A DNA stretch of 64,000 nucleotides from Bidens hawaiensis (lineage: Eukaryota > Streptophyta > Magnoliopsida > Asterales > Asteraceae), in assembly GCA_021521415.1 (NCBI GenBank), contig JAIQDT010014327.1:147971-211970 (forward strand), in the 5' to 3' direction. Under the pieces are notes generated by a model. The model saw only the letters and a list, made by a program, of their open reading frames with translations, searched no databases and was not told the origin of the DNA. This document shows, one piece after another, positions 10,892 through 23,475 of this stretch; position 1 is the stretch's first letter, and every line of letters starts with the position of its first letter. The position numbers were made by a program, and so were the translations under genes.

Positions 10892-13625
10892 TGTGACAAT
10901 CGTCAATTTCAGGTTAACCCCGTTAACTCAACTCCGTCAATTCAAACTTTAAGATCGTTGAATCTATAACGCACACTTCATTACATTTAAACTAGGGTTT
11001 AAATGACGCTTAACACTTACTACATGTGTAGTCTTTCGGGATTTGCACCGAAACGCAAACGAGTTGACGCGAACGATTGATAAATAAACGACAAACGTCA
11101 AAACACTAATTATGTGATTATTATGTGTTAGATATATGTGTGTTACTTGATTGTTATGTGGAATGTTAAACAAGAAACAAGAACCAACTAGTTTAGGCTA
11201 GAGATGTAACACTTGAAAGATTAGGGGCTAGAGTGTAACTTGTATTATTATAAATATAACCTATTCATGAAACCCTAACCCATTCACAACCCCACCCGAT
11301 CGCCTCTCTCTCTCTCCTTGTTCTTCACGGCTGCCGTCCACAAACACCCTCACACAACCATCAAACCAAGAGATTAATCCAAGAACTAGGTGCTAGGAAG
11401 GTATACTTGATCACCTCTTACCTCTTTGTTGTTTAATTTTGATGTTTAATGGGTTGTGTGTAAACCCTAATTCGGCCGATCATGGGTATGTATGTGATTG
11501 ATATGATTGTTGTTAGTTGGATAACTAGATTGATGTTGTTGCTTGATTGGTTGTTGTCTTTGATTTGAGTTAAAACACAAACCCTAATCTTGTATGTATG
11601 GTGTAATTGATATGCATGGATAGTAGTTATAGTGTCTAGAGGGTTATATGGATGCATGATAGTTCATAGATTGTTATTTTGTTGAGTTTTGATGTGAACA
11701 GATTCTGGACAGAATGTATATACGATGTTTAACTGACTGTAACGAAGTGTAAACGTGAAAATTGATTGAGATTGTGGGTACTGCAGTAAACTAGGTTGAG
11801 TCTAGTTTCTATAAAGTATAAATTCGTAATTTTTGGATAAGTGGAAGTATACTTTTATGATTTTACAAAACGTGATGCAAAGCTGAGCTGTTAGACCTGC
11901 TGTTAGGTTATGTTGTAAATGTTATATCTCATGAACTACGAGACCAATTGGGTTGGTTCCACTTCTGGAGGTTGACTCACTGAGTTAGGAACCAAACCCA
12001 AGTGGTCTTGCATTTATTGGATTTTTCGTTTAACGGGAATTGTAAATAACATTCTGTTGCGCATGAATCTGACTGATATGAGTTTGCTGTAATGTTTTGG
12101 TCATTATAAGAAAAATATGTGGAATAAAAATAAGATAAAATATGTTCTGGAAACCTAAGATATGTATGCTTCTGTGGTGATTTTTGGTGAATTAATTGAA
12201 ACGTTATAATCGGTAAACTAGTGCAATCTTTCAAGTAGAAATTCTGTCATAACGAAACTAGCTGCTGAGTTGTATAGGAATGCATGAAATATGATAGTTT
12301 TTATATAATTGTTGTATTTTGACCAAAATACCCTTGCGGGGAATAGTTGCTAGTTGATTGCCATGAATTGACCAAATTGCCCTTATGGGGAATAATGGTT
12401 AGTTAGTCTTTGATTGTTGACCAAAATGCCCCTACGGGAATAATTGCTAATAAGTATGTTATTAATACGTGACACGAAAGTAATTGCTCACTCGTGTATC
12501 GTATCACAATTTTACTTGGTTAAGTCACACACGATTCATAAACGAAACACGAAACATGTTACGTGCATAGGTATTATGTGCCGAGTCTAGAGACTCGTTA
12601 AACATTCCGATACTTAGAAAATCTCTTTGTTATTTTAGAACGCTAGAGAGTTTTCTACGACGCGCATCACTCGGTGATCTAGATCGGATATTCTTCGCAA
12701 ACAGTGAGTTCACTTACCCCACTCTTAAACTGTTTTCAAACGTTTTTCACTTGGGGGAGATAACATACTCCGATAAACATATTTTCTGAGATAAACGCAT
12801 ATGAAAGATTTTGTTATAAATTATATATCACTTGTAAAGGCTAAGCGGCATACGTAACATTTGAAGTCCCACACATCGGACCGGTTAATATTTGGAATAG
12901 CGAGTCACTTTTGGGTAGTACTACTGGGTTTGACAAACCCCACCCGACGCTAAGCTCAACTGGAGGTTGAGTGGGTGTAAATTTTGGCTAACACTTACCA
13001 TGGTCTGGAGGACCTGGTGACGGGCACTTGATAAACAGTCAGCTTCGGTCGCGAACCACTTAGCGATACTTGTTGTATAGATTAGCTACCTATCGATATA
13101 TAATTTGACATAACACTATCTGGTAATGCAAAACACTTAAACGCTGTAACGTGGTTACACACTTAAACGCTGTAACGTGGTTACACACTTAAACGCTGTA
13201 ACATGGTTACACACTCAAACGCTGTAACGTGGTTACACACTCAAACGTCGTAACGGGGTTACGCAACATTTAAACGTCGTAACGAGGTTACGCAAAACGC
13301 TAAACGATTTATTTTATTTTACTTGTGAACTCACCAACCTTGTGTTGACACTTTTAGTATGTTATTCTCAGGTAGCCGAGGCGGGGCGCGCGGTTTAGGA
13401 GCATGCATTAATGAAAACACTTTTATTCTGCAAACTTAATTTTAACAGTTACATTTGGTTTTAAGTCGTCCTGCGTGACGCAGCTTTTGAATTAAGGTTT
13501 TACGCTTCCGCACTTACTTTCATTTAAACGTTTTTCTTTGGTTTGGTTATAACTAATGATTCCGATCCTGCCAGTTCACACCCTCTGACGGTAAAACTCC
13601 GTTAGTGGATTTTGAGGGTGTGACA
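10892..13625 (+). repeat. 5' LTR of element A
   Basis: Begins TGTGACAATCG and ends GGGTGTGACA. It contains a TATA box (11249), a CT-rich stretch after it, three loose repeats of GACCAAAATGCCCCTACGGG near 12320-12440 and six 26-bp repeats near 13133-13290 (ACACTTAAACGCTGTAACGTGG units). Open frames read on the minus strand inside it recur identically in the other LTR and are non-coding. Confidence 0.95.
11249..11256 (+). promoter_or_regulatory. TATA box in 5' LTR of element A
   Basis: TATAAATA followed about 50 bases later by a pyrimidine run (CGCCTCTCTCTCTCTCC) typical of a plant leader. The same box is at 19893 in the 3' LTR. Confidence 0.6.
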
Positions 13626-13628
13626 GAT

Positions 13629-13646
13629 TGGTATCAGAGCCATTGG
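13629..13646 (+). other. Primer-binding site of element A
   Basis: TGGTATCAGAGCCATTGG, three bases after the LTR, is the standard plant site complementary to the 3' end of initiator-methionine tRNA. Confidence 0.9.
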
Positions 13647-13801
13647 TTATAGCGAACTAGAAACTGCATGCATACTAGACTATAACCGCGACGACCCATT
13701 AGTTATAATGATACGCACTGCATAGGTTTGTGTAGTCTTGAAATCTTATTTCTTTACCTCCTTCACTCTTACGCGCGCATATACCCGGCTTACCTGTAGG
13801 A

Positions 13802-14554
13802 ATGTCGACGCCACCCTCATCATCATCCGATTCGATGACGCATGCTCACGGGAAGGAACCGCAGTTACCTACTGCCTCGCCACCCCGTGTAGTCCCGGAA
13901 CTCGAAGCTCCTGCACCAAAGAGGTACCGCCTATCCGGAGGCTTGTATGACAACAACGTTAGCTGGGAATGGTACCCCAACATGATCAGACGTATGGTCT
14001 ACCGTGAACAAGTTCCCCCATTGCCTCACCCGAACCACCCTGCTTACCCTAACACTCTACCACCTATAACCGAACCTGTAGAGCGAGTTCTCGCAGCTGT
14101 CGTTTCTTGTTTGGAGCGTGATGTGGGTTACATGCGCTACACGAGAGAGAACGTTTCCAGATTGTTAAAAGACGAAACCGAGACTAAGGAGGAGATTGCC
14201 CGCATGGCAGCGGCAATGAAAGATATGCAAGGGGCTAGTGATCAACAGATGAAGGTTATGATGAAGATGCAAGCCGAAATGATAGACTTGAAAGAGCAAC
14301 TCCAAGAAGCAAGGACCCGAACCGAAATAGCCTTAGAACGTTGCGATATCCTACAAATGCAACTTGCCCAGAACGTAGCAGAACCTGAGGCAGAGCCCGA
14401 GGCAGAGCCTGAAGTAGAACCTGAAGAAGATCCCGAAGAGGAGCCTGAGGAGGATCCCGAGGAAGATCCCGAGGAGGAACCCGAAGAAGAACCGGAGGAA
14501 GAACCGGCTGAGGAGGAGGCACATTCAGAAGTGTCCTCAGATGACGACATCTAG
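13802..14554 (+). CDS. Extra ORF upstream of gag in element A (coiled-coil, acidic tail)
   Basis: 250 codons between the primer-binding site and gag. The N-terminus is Ser/Pro-rich. Residues 40-95 contain Trp/Tyr/Pro-rich SWEWYPNMIRR. Residues about 100-195 are heptad-like and predict a coiled coil (KDETETKEEIARMAAAMK, then QMKVMMKMQAEMIDLKEQLQ). Residues about 197-243 are EP/EE/DP repeats encoded by a degenerate hexamer array. No retroviral domain is visible. An acceptor-like CCTGTAG ends two bases before the ATG, so it may be reached by splicing. The reading frame is intact in a very young element. Function unknown; a nucleic-acid or protein-binding accessory factor is a guess. Confidence 0.7.
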   Translation: MSTPPSSSSDSMTHAHGKEPQLPTASPPRVVPELEAPAPKRYRLSGGLYDNNVSWEWYPNMIRRMVYREQVPPLPHPNHPAYPNTLPPITEPVERVLAAVVSCLERDVGYMRYTRENVSRLLKDETETKEEIARMAAAMKDMQGASDQQMKVMMKMQAEMIDLKEQLQEARTRTEIALERCDILQMQLAQNVAEPEAEPEAEPEVEPEEDPEEEPEEDPEEDPEEEPEEEPEEEPAEEEAHSEVSSDDDI

Positions 14555-14795
14555 TGATGATGATACTTAGATGGAGGGGTTGTCTCCATCCTAACTATTA
14601 TTTTTCTATGATTTTAAGGATTGATTGGAAATACTTTGTAGCGAATACAATGGTTTTAATCATGAGTTTTTATTTAGACTAATATGTGGTTGTGATGTGA
14701 TGTTTTTTTTTCTTACATATCTTTTATTACATGTATGGTGTGTTGTATATGAAAGAAAAATTCATGTTTAACATTTTATACTGTGATTCTAGGAA

Positions 14796-17700
14796 ATGGC
14801 CAGAAGAAACGCTGGACGAGGACGTGGTAACATCAGCATGACTGCAGCTGAACTCCAAACTCTGCTGAATGACCATGTGGCGGCCGCTTTAGCCGCACAC
14901 GTTCAGAATCAAACAGGAGGTCCGAATGGAGCATGTACCTTCAAGAACTACTTAGACTGCAAGCCCAGTACGTTTAAGGGCACTGAGGGAGCTATAGGCT
15001 TCCTGCGTTGGGCTGAGAAGGCCGAGTCGGCCTTTGAGATGTGTAATTGTCCCCCTGCCAGTAGGGTCAAATTCGCTGCTGGGACACTTGAGGATTCCGC
15101 CCTCACTTGGTGGAATTCGAACGTCCAGATCCTTGGATTGGAACTGGCTAACGCGATGAACTGGGAGGAGTTCAAAAACATGATGCGAGAGGAGTACTGT
15201 CCGAGGGAAGAAATTTCGAAGTTAGAGTCGGAGTTTTGGTCGTTGAAGATGGTGGGTTCGGAGATTGAAGCCTACACTACTCGTTCGCACGAGTTGGCAG
15301 TGATGTGTCCGCGGATGGTGGATCCGCCGAGCAAGAGAATAGAGTTGTACATTGATGGGTTAGCACCACAGATTCAGGGCATGGTGACGTCTTCCCGACC
15401 AGCCACGATCCAACAAGCGATCCGTTTGACTCACAAACTGACGGATCAGGCTGTGACTCAGGGTGCGTTACCACCAAGGGGTTCGACTGTTAAAGCCCGT
15501 GACAACCCGAGTAATGACCACGTCAGCAACAGTAACAACAACAGTAACCCGAACAGCGGGAAGAGAAAGTTTGACAACACCAGAACTTCATCCTCAAACC
15601 TCCCACCGCAACACCACTACCGTAAGCCCGAATTTACTCGGATTTTCAATACTCAGAATCACAACAACAACAACAACAACGGTAGCGGGCAGGTTTCGAG
15701 CGGATATGCTGGGAAATATCCAAAGTGCAACAGGTGCAACTTTCATCATGTTGGTCAATGTGACCGTGTCAAGTGTCAAAGATGCGGAAAGATAGGTCAC
15801 AAAGCGAAGGAATGTAGAGTTGACCTTGCGGCGAAGGGTGCTCCTAAGCCACCGATGACGACTAAGGGATGTTTTGAATGCGGACAGGAAGGTCATTTCC
15901 GGAAGGATTGCCCCAAGCTGAAACAGAATGACAATAATGGGGGTAATGGAAGTGGCAGTAACGGTGGAGGAAATGGCAAAGGAAGAGCGTTTGTGATTGG
16001 ATCGGGTCAAGCCCGCAATGATCCGCATGTGGTGTCTGGTAAGTTCCCTGTAAACGATTGTTTTGCTTCTGTTTTGTTTGACACTGGAGCTGATAGGAGC
16101 TTTGTGTCAAAAGCTTTTAGCCAACTTTTAAACCTTACTCCAACCCCGTTAGACGCTAAGTTTCCTGTTGAATTAGCTAACGGTAAAACTGTAATAACAA
16201 CTCATATACTTGCGGGATGTAAGTTGAAACTGTCAGGTCATGTCTTTGACATCGACCTTATTCCTTTTACGCTTAGTAGTTTCGATGTCGTTGTCGGCAT
16301 GGACTGGTTATCCGAGAACCGAGCGGAGATTATATGCCATGATAAGATAGTCCATATTACCACCCCTTCTGGCGAGATCATTTCGGTCCGAGGCGAGAGA
16401 AGCGGCATGACCACCAGCGTCATTACCCTTATGAAGGCACAAAAGTATTTACGAAAGGGTCATCCGGCAATTTTGGCGCAGATTGTTGAGAAACCCGCGG
16501 AGGAGAAACGAATTGAAGACATACCGGTTGTGCGAGACTTCCCAGAAGTTTTCCCGGGGGATTTACCTGGACTCCCTCCTATTCGTCAAGTCGAATTTCA
16601 GATCGAGTTGACACCCGGTGCAGCACCCATAGCACGAGCCCCGTATCGGCTCGCACCGGCGGAACTTCAGGAGTTGTCCACCCAGTTGCAAGAATTGTTG
16701 GATAAAGGTTTTATCCGACCTAGCTCATCGCCATGGGGAGCCCCTGTCTTGTTTGTCCGAAAGAAAGACGGGACTTTCCGAATGTGCATCGACTATCGGG
16801 AGTTGAACAAGGTGACGGTCAAGAACCGTTATCCTTTACCCCGAATTGATGATTTGTTTGACCAGCTTCAGGGATCGAGTTACTACTCGAAGATCGATCT
16901 ACGATCCGGTTATCACCAGCTGAGAGTGCGCGAAGAAGATATTTCAAAAACGGCTTTCAGAACACGGTATGGTCACTACGAGTTTTCGGTTATGCCTTTT
17001 GGCCTAACCAACGCACCAGCCGTATTTATGGATCTCATGAATCGAGTATGCAAGGCGTACCTCGACAAGTTCGTGATTGTTTTCATCGATGATATTCTCG
17101 TCTATTCCAAGAACGAGACTGACCACGAAGAGCACTTAAGGATAATTCTGGAACTACTGAAGAAGGAACAACTGTATGCTAAACTCTCGAAATGTGAATT
17201 CTGGCTTCGCGAGGTTCACTTTTTAGGACATGTGATCAACGAGAATGGTATCCATGTCGATCCCGGTAAGGTAGAGGCCATCAAAAACTGGGAAGCACCT
17301 AAGACTCCGACTGAGGTGCGACAATTCCTAGGACTGGCCGGCTACTACCGGCGTTTCATCGAGGGATTTTCAAAGATTGCTCAACCCCTCACCGCTTTGA
17401 CTCACAAGGGCACTAAGTACAACTGGGGTGACGCGCAAGAATCCGCTTTTCAACTGTTGAAAACCAAGCTTTGTAGCGCCCCTATTTTAGCCCTCCCCGA
17501 GGGAACGGAAAATTTTGAGGTACACTGTGACGCATCTATACAAGGTCTCGGTTGCGTGCTGATGCAACTCGAGAAGGTTATAGCCTACGCTTCTAGACAA
17601 CTACGGGTTCACGAGAAGAACTACACGACCCATGATTTGGAACTCGGAGCTGTGGTGTTTGCTCTCAAGATATGGAGGCATTACTTGTACGGTACCAAGT

Positions 17701-19403
17701 TTACCATTTACACCGACCACAAGAGTCTCCAACATATCTACGATCAGAAGGAGCTGAACATGCGACAGCGTCGTTGGGTCGAGCTGCTTAAAGATTATGA
17801 TTGTGCCATCAAGTACCACCCTGGCAAGGCCAATGTGGTGGCCGACGCCCTCAGCAGAAAAGAAACAGATAAACCCAGACGGGTGAGAGCATTGCAACTT
17901 ACGATTCATGCCAGCTTACCCGATCAGATTCGCGATGCGCAACTGGAAGCGTTGAAAGATGATAATCTTCCATCGGAACTCATGCGGGGCATGAGCAAGC
18001 AACTTGAAACCAGATCGGACGGGGTCCGATATTTTGAGAACCGGATTTGGGTTCCACGATACGGAGAATTGAGAACTCTAGTGATGGACGAAGCTCACAA
18101 GTCCCGATATTCTATCCACCCTGGCTCAGATAAAATGTATCATGATTTAAAGGAACTTTACTGGTGGCCGAACATGAAAGCCGACATTGCCACCTACGTG
18201 AGCAAATGCTTGACTTGTGCCAGAGTCAAGATAGAATACCAGAAACCATCTGGTCTACTGCAACAACCGGAACTCCCAATGTGGAAATGGGAACACATCT
18301 CAATGGACTTTATTACGGGTTTGCCTAAAACACCGACGGGATGCGATACCATCTGGGTTATCGTTGACCGGTTGACTAAATCGGCGCACTTCCTAGCGAT
18401 TAAGGAAACAGACAAAATGGAAAGACTGACTCGTGTCTACATGAAGGAAGTAGTGTCGAGACACGGAGTGCCTGTCTCGATCATTTCCGATCGAGATTCT
18501 CGTTTTACCTCACACTTTTGGAAGTCGCTGCAAAGCGCACTGGGCACCCGTCTCGATATCAGTACAGCATACCATCCTCAGACGGATGGGCAAAGTGAAC
18601 GGACTATTCAGACCCTGGAGAATATGTTGCGTGCATGCGTCTTAGATTTCGGAAAAAGTTGGGAACCCCACTTACCCTTGGTAGAGTTTTCGTATAATAA
18701 CAGCTACCACGCAAGTATTAAGGCAGCGCCGTTTGAAGCGCTGTACGGACGGAAGTGTCGATCACCACTCTGCTGGGCAGAGGTGGGTGATAGCCAAATC
18801 ACTGGTCCGGAACTGGTACTCGAAACCTCGGAAAAGATTTTTCAAATCCGAAATCGCATGGCAGCAGCACGAGATCGCCAAAAGAGTTACGCTGACAAGC
18901 GCCGAAAACCTCTCGAATTTCAAGTGAACGATCGGGTGTTACTCAAAGTCTCACCTTGGAAAGGTGTGGTTCGCTTTGGTAAGCGAAACAAACTCAACCC
19001 ACGATATGTTGGTCCGTACCGGATAACTGAGCGCATTGGTCCGGTGGCGTACCGACTGGACCTACCAACAGAACTCAGTGGCGTACGCGATGTATTCCAC
19101 GTATCAAATTTGAAGAAATGCCTATCTGATGAAACCCAAGTAGTCCCGTTGGAGGAACTACAATTTGACGAACAGTTACGGTTCATTGAGGAACCAGTCG
19201 AGGTTTTGGATTGGGAAACCAAAACGCTCAAACGCAGCAAAATTCCAATCGTTAAGGTTCGTTGGAACTCGAGACGTGGACCGGAGTTCACATGGGAACG
19301 CGAGGATCACATGATGAAAAAGTATCCTCACCTTTTTGAAGGGCTAACCAAACACCGAAAACCGCGAAACCCGGCAAACCGTCAAACATCACCGGAGGTA
19401 TGA
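14796..19403 (+). CDS. Gag-Pol polyprotein of element A
   Basis: 1535 residues without interruption. Approximate order: Gag (40-230, with ALTWWNS and [15 protein letters not shown]); a His/Asn-rich linker; CCHC zinc knuckles at about 327 ([14 protein letters not shown]) and 359 ([14 protein letters not shown]); aspartic protease with DTGADRS at about 428; reverse transcriptase 610-800 with the catalytic FIDD at about 765; RNase H starting HCDAS at about 909; integrase with its HHCC zinc region (about 1099-1140) and the catalytic triad Asp in SMDF (about 1171), Asp in SDRDSRF (about 1232), Glu in GQSERT (about 1268); GPY-type region; chromodomain about 1465-1520. This order and the C-terminal chromodomain place it in Tekay/Del. 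An acceptor-like ATTCTAG lies three bases before the ATG. A single frame implies processing by its own protease. Confidence 0.96.
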   Translation: MARRNAGRGRGNISMTAAELQTLLNDHVAAALAAHVQNQTGGPNGACTFKNYLDCKPSTFKGTEGAIGFLRWAEKAESAFEMCNCPPASRVKFAAGTLEDSALTWWNSNVQILGLELANAMNWEEFKNMMREEYCPREEISKLESEFWSLKMVGSEIEAYTTRSHELAVMCPRMVDPPSKRIELYIDGLAPQIQGMVTSSRPATIQQAIRLTHKLTDQAVTQGALPPRGSTVKARDNPSNDHVSNSNNNSNPNSGKRKFDNTRTSSSNLPPQHHYRKPEFTRIFNTQNHNNNNNNGSGQVSSGYAGKYPKCNRCNFHHVGQCDRVKCQRCGKIGHKAKECRVDLAAKGAPKPPMTTKGCFECGQEGHFRKDCPKLKQNDNNGGNGSGSNGGGNGKGRAFVIGSGQARNDPHVVSGKFPVNDCFASVLFDTGADRSFVSKAFSQLLNLTPTPLDAKFPVELANGKTVITTHILAGCKLKLSGHVFDIDLIPFTLSSFDVVVGMDWLSENRAEIICHDKIVHITTPSGEIISVRGERSGMTTSVITLMKAQKYLRKGHPAILAQIVEKPAEEKRIEDIPVVRDFPEVFPGDLPGLPPIRQVEFQIELTPGAAPIARAPYRLAPAELQELSTQLQELLDKGFIRPSSSPWGAPVLFVRKKDGTFRMCIDYRELNKVTVKNRYPLPRIDDLFDQLQGSSYYSKIDLRSGYHQLRVREEDISKTAFRTRYGHYEFSVMPFGLTNAPAVFMDLMNRVCKAYLDKFVIVFIDDILVYSKNETDHEEHLRIILELLKKEQLYAKLSKCEFWLREVHFLGHVINENGIHVDPGKVEAIKNWEAPKTPTEVRQFLGLAGYYRRFIEGFSKIAQPLTALTHKGTKYNWGDAQESAFQLLKTKLCSAPILALPEGTENFEVHCDASIQGLGCVLMQLEKVIAYASRQLRVHEKNYTTHDLELGAVVFALKIWRHYLYGTKFTIYTDHKSLQHIYDQKELNMRQRRWVELLKDYDCAIKYHPGKANVVADALSRKETDKPRRVRALQLTIHASLPDQIRDAQLEALKDDNLPSELMRGMSKQLETRSDGVRYFENRIWVPRYGELRTLVMDEAHKSRYSIHPGSDKMYHDLKELYWWPNMKADIATYVSKCLTCARVKIEYQKPSGLLQQPELPMWKWEHISMDFITGLPKTPTGCDTIWVIVDRLTKSAHFLAIKETDKMERLTRVYMKEVVSRHGVPVSIISDRDSRFTSHFWKSLQSALGTRLDISTAYHPQTDGQSERTIQTLENMLRACVLDFGKSWEPHLPLVEFSYNNSYHASIKAAPFEALYGRKCRSPLCWAEVGDSQITGPELVLETSEKIFQIRNRMAAARDRQKSYADKRRKPLEFQVNDRVLLKVSPWKGVVRFGKRNKLNPRYVGPYRITERIGPVAYRLDLPTELSGVRDVFHVSNLKKCLSDETQVVPLEELQFDEQLRFIEEPVEVLDWETKTLKRSKIPIVKVRWNSRRGPEFTWEREDHMMKKYPHLFEGLTKHRKPRNPANRQTSPEV

Positions 19404-19406
19404 ACT

Positions 19407-19425
19407 AAATTTCGGGACGAAATTT
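19407..19425 (+). other. Stem-loop just after the pol stop of element A (copy 1)
   Basis: Perfect 8-bp arms AAATTTCG / CGAAATTT around loop GGA, starting three bases after the stop codon. It is followed 15 bases later by a TGATATGACA that resembles the LTR start TGTGACA, so this looks like a relic copy of the element's 3' boundary. Confidence 0.75.
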
Positions 19426-19499
19426 CTTTCTACTAGGGGATGATATGACAAACTGAAAATTTTTCTTACTTTTTCAGGCTCTCATCACGACTTGACTCA

Positions 19500-19518
19500 A
19501 ATTTTCGGGACGAAAATT
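19500..19518 (+). other. Stem-loop before the 3' LTR of element A (copy 2)
   Basis: Arms AATTTTCG / CGAAAATT around loop GGA. Compared with copy 1 both arms carry a matching change, so the stem stays perfect. It lies 17 bases before the 3' LTR, the same spacing as in elements B and D. The 17 bases include the purine-rich GGGAATGA that is the likely polypurine primer. Confidence 0.75.
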
Positions 19519-19535
19519 CTTTAACATGGGAATGA

Positions 19536-22268
19536 TGTGACAATCGTCAATTTCAGGTTAACCCCGTTAACTCAACTCCGTCAATTCAAACTTTAAGATC
19601 GTTGAATCTATAACGCACACTTCATTACATTTAAACTAGGGTTTAAATGACGCTTAACACTTACTACATGTGTAGTCTTTCGGGATTTGCACCGAAACGC
19701 AAACGAGTTGACGCGAACGATTGATAAATAAACGACAAACGTCAAAACACTAATTATGTGATTATTATGTGTTAGATATATGTGTGTTACTTGATTGTTA
19801 TGTGGAATGTTAAACAAGAAACAAGAACCAACTAGTTTAGGCTAGAGATGTAACACTTGAAAGATTAGGGGCTAGAGTGTAACTTGTATTATTATAAATA
19901 TAACCTATTCATGAAACCCTAACCCATTCACAACCCCACCCGATCGCCTCTCTCTCTCTCCTTGTTCTTCACGGCTGCCGTCCACAAACACCCTCACACA
20001 ACCATCAAACCAAGAGATTAATCCAAGAACTAGGTGCTAGGAAGGTATACTTGATCACCTCTTACCTCTTTGTTGTTTAATTTTGATGTTTAATGGGTTG
20101 TGTGTAAACCCTAATTCGGCCGATCATGGGTATGTATGTGATTGATATGATTGTTGTTAGTTGGATAACTAGATTGATGTTGTTGCTTGATTGGTTGTTG
20201 TCTTTGATTTGAGTTAAAACACAAACCCTAATCTTGTATGTATGGTGTAATTGATATGCATGGATAGTAGTTATAGTGTCTAGAGGGTTATATGGATGCA
20301 TGATAGTTCATAGATTGTTATTTTGTTGAGTTTTGATGTGAACAGATTCTGGACAGAATGTATATACGATGTTTAACTGACTGTAACGAAGTGTAAACGT
20401 GAAAATTGATTGAGATTGTGGGTACTGCAGTAAACTAGGTTGAGTCTAGTTTCTATAAAGTATAAATTCGTAATTTTTGGATAAGTGGAAGTATACTTTT
20501 ATGATTTTACAAAACGTGATGCAAAGCTGAGCTGTTAGACCTGCTGTTAGGTTATGTTGTAAATGTTATATCTCATGAACTACGAGACCAATTGGGTTGG
20601 TTCCACTTCTGGAGGTTGACTCACTGAGTTAGGAACCAAACCCAAGTGGTCTTGCATTTATTGGATTTTTCGTTTAACGGGAATTGTAAATAACATTCTG
20701 TTGCGCATGAATCTGACTGATATGAGTTTGCTGTAATGTTTTGGTCATTATAAGAAAACTATGTGGAATAAAAATAAGATAAAATATGTTCTGGAAACCT
20801 AAGATATGTATGCTTCTGTGGTGATTTTTGGTGAATTAATTGAAACGTTATAATCGGTAAACTAGTGCAATCTTTCAAGTAGAAATTCTGTCATAACGAA
20901 ACTAGCTGCTGAGTTGTATAGGAATGCATGAAATATGATAGTTTTTATATAATTGTTGTATTTTGACCAAAATACCCTTGCGGGGAATAGTTGCTAGTTG
21001 ATTGCCATGAATTGACCAAATTGCCCTTATGGGGAATAATGGTTAGTTAGTCTTTGATTGTTGACCAAAATGCCCCTACGGGAATAATTGCTAATAAGTA
21101 TGTTATTAATACGTGACACGAAAGTAATTGCTCACTCGTGTATCGTATCACAATTTTACTTGGTTAAGTCACACACGATTCACAAACGAAACACGAAACA
21201 TGTTACGTGCATAGGTATTATGTGCCGAGTCTAGAGACTCGTTAAACATTCCGATACTTAGAAAATCTCTTTGTTATTTTAGAACGCTAGAGAGTTTTCT
21301 ACGACGCGCATCACTCGGTGATCTAGATCGGATATTCTTCGCAAACAGTGAGTTCACTTACCCCACTCTTAAACTGTTTTCAAACGTTTTTCACTTGGGG
21401 GAGATAACATACTCCGATAAACATATTTTCTGAGATAAACGCATATGAAAGATTTTGTTATAAATTATATATCACTTGTAAAGGCTAAGCGGCATACGTA
21501 ACATTTGAAGTCCCACACATCGGACCGGTTAATATTTGGAATAGCGAGTCACTTTTGGGTAGTACTACTGGGTTTGACAAACCCCACCCGACGCTAAGCT
21601 CAACTGGAGGTTGAGTGGGTGTAAATTTTGGCTAACACTTACCATGGTCTGGAGGACCTGGTGACGGGCACTTGATAAACAGTCAGCTTCGGTCGCGAAC
21701 CACTTAGCGATACTTGTTGTATAGATTAGCTACCTATTGATATATAATTTGACATAACACTATCTGGTAATGCAAAACACTTAAACGCTGTAACGTGGTT
21801 ACACACTTAAACGCTGTAACGTGGTTACACACTTAAACGCTGTAACATGGTTACACACTCAAACGCTGTAACGTGGTTACACACTCAAACGTCGTAACGG
21901 GGTTACGCAACATTTAAACGTCGTAACGAGGTTACGCAAAACGCTAAACGATTTATTTTATTTTACTTGTGAACTCACCAACCTTGTGTTGACACTTTTA
22001 GTATGTTATTCTCAGGTAGCCGAGGCGGGCACGCGGTTTAGGAGCATGCATTAATGAAAACACTTTTATTCTGCAAACTTAATTTTAACAGTTACATTTG
22101 GTTTTAAGTCGTCCTGCGTGACGCAGCTTTTGAATTAAGGTTTTACGCTTCCGCACTTACTTTCATTTAAACGTTTTTCTTTGGTTTGGTTATAACTAAT
22201 GATTCCGATCCTGCCAGTTCACACCCTCTGACGGTAAAACTCCGTCAGTGGATTTTGAGGGTGTGACA
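19536..22268 (+). repeat. 3' LTR of element A
   Basis: Near-identical to 10892-13625. By-eye differences: A/C near 20759, T/C near 21182, C/T near 21738, an indel plus a substitution near 22028, and T/C near 22246. Confidence 0.95.
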
Positions 22269-22273
22269 TTATA

Positions 22274-23438
22274 CCACAATCAAGCCATTTCTTTCCTAGT
22301 GTCGGTTAAAACATCAAAACTACGATTTTGACCGTAAAAATCCGTTCCCGACTCTTTTTACTCATTTCTTGGACCAAGATCCCTTGTATAACTTGTATAC
22401 ATCTCTTGGTCATGCAAGAGTCGGTTTCATCTCGGATTTTCACCCGTCTTTCACATGGAAAATTCATTTGACAAGATTTCAACCGTAAAAATTCCTTCTA
22501 AACACTTTTAAGTAATTACTTGGATCAAGATCCTTTGTATAACTTGTATACATCCCTTGATCATACGAGAACCGGTTCCATCTCGGGTTTTCACCCATAT
22601 TTCACTTGGAACCTCTTGTTCTTGCAAAACAACTCAAAATAAAGAAATCAATACTATGATTTAACCACTAAACCATGTTTTTACCTTCAAAATCTTGGTA
22701 GAAATCAAAGAACTTTGAATGGATGTTGAAAGGATTGAGAGGCTGAGAGAGTTTTTGAGTGAAATATGTTGTAAAAGAAAAAACAAATGAATGTGTGTGT
22801 GTGCATATAGGGCCGGCCACATGGAGGTGTGTGGGGGGGGGGCCCACATCTCAAATATTGTCCACACATTTGGATTACACAATCCGGATAATGTTGTGGA
22901 TAATCTGGTTCAGTTCGTTTCTCGTTTAAACTCGTAATTCGGCTTGAAACGAAATTAAAATGGTCGTTTTTCGGGTCAAAATGAAATTTACATAAAACTG
23001 ATTTAAAAACTTTTAAAAAAAACTTAGCCCATGACATTAAAACATCATATTATTAATAATTACGCATCTTTTTCGGCTTGATTGATCGTCTCTTGCTTGG
23101 TTTGGTGTTAAAGGTTTCGTTTATCGTACCGACGTACAAATAAATCGAAATCCTTTTTCTGTGCTATAATTCACTTATCCCGAAGCATTAATACCTCGTA
23201 AATATCACTAAACATTATATATTTCAACTATAATGTAATTCCCGATTTGTTCGGGTTTCAATAATCGTTCATTGGTTAATTGTAATTCCAATATGATTCA
23301 CTATATAATTGAGTATGATTCATACTGTGAACCATATATATTCGTATAAACGTGCTATAACTCATATAATCAATATTAAATAACACGTAAATAGTATATT
23401 CCGGCTAGGGTATACCTGAATTTGCCGGAATCGTTACA
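22274..23438 (-). repeat. Left LTR of element B, second part
   Basis: Continues the LTR interrupted by element A and matches 31701-32863. It contains two imperfect repeats of about 150 bp (each with GATCCTTTGTATAACTTG and CATCTCGG...TTTTCACCC), a G-run two bases longer than in the other LTR, and ends CGGAATCGTTACA. Read on the minus strand, a leader-like pyrimidine stretch (CTCTCTCAACCTCTC in the right copy) follows a weak TATA near 32231-32237, the probable promoter. Confidence 0.92.
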
Positions 23439-23451
23439 TTCTCCCCCCGTT
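23439..23451 (-). other. Polypurine tract of element B
   Basis: On the minus strand ACGGGGGGAGAA directly precedes the 3' LTR, which starts TGTAACG in that orientation. Confidence 0.85.
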
Positions 23452-23455
23452 ATAA

Positions 23456-23475
23456 AAATTTCGTCCTCGAAATTT
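23456..23475 (-). other. Stem-loop overlapping the pol stop of element B
   Basis: On the minus strand AAATTTCG, loop AGGA, CGAAATTT: a perfect 8-bp stem that overlaps the TAA stop codon (23475-23477) by one base. It ends 17 bases before the LTR. Elements A and D have the same structure in the same place. Confidence 0.78.

Larger units (their letters stand above)
10892..22268 (+). mobile_element. Element A: full-length Tekay/Del-type chromovirus
   Basis: 11,377-bp LTR retrotransposon inserted in the left LTR of element B, flanked by a perfect TTATA duplication (10887-10891 and 22269-22273). LTRs of 2734 and 2733 bp differ by about five substitutions and one indel by eye (about 0.18%). It has a methionine-tRNA-type primer-binding site, an extra ORF, an uninterrupted gag-pol polyprotein with chromodomain, and a duplicated stem-loop/polypurine region before the 3' LTR. 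It is the youngest layer of the nest and looks potentially autonomous. Confidence 0.95.

Noticed and set aside
14242..14550. Ser/Gly-repeat protein on the minus strand
   Set aside because: Pure antisense of the EP/DP hexamer array of ORF1 in element A.
15594..16028. 144-codon minus-strand frame
   Set aside because: Antisense to gag-pol of element A, no motifs, no promoter context.
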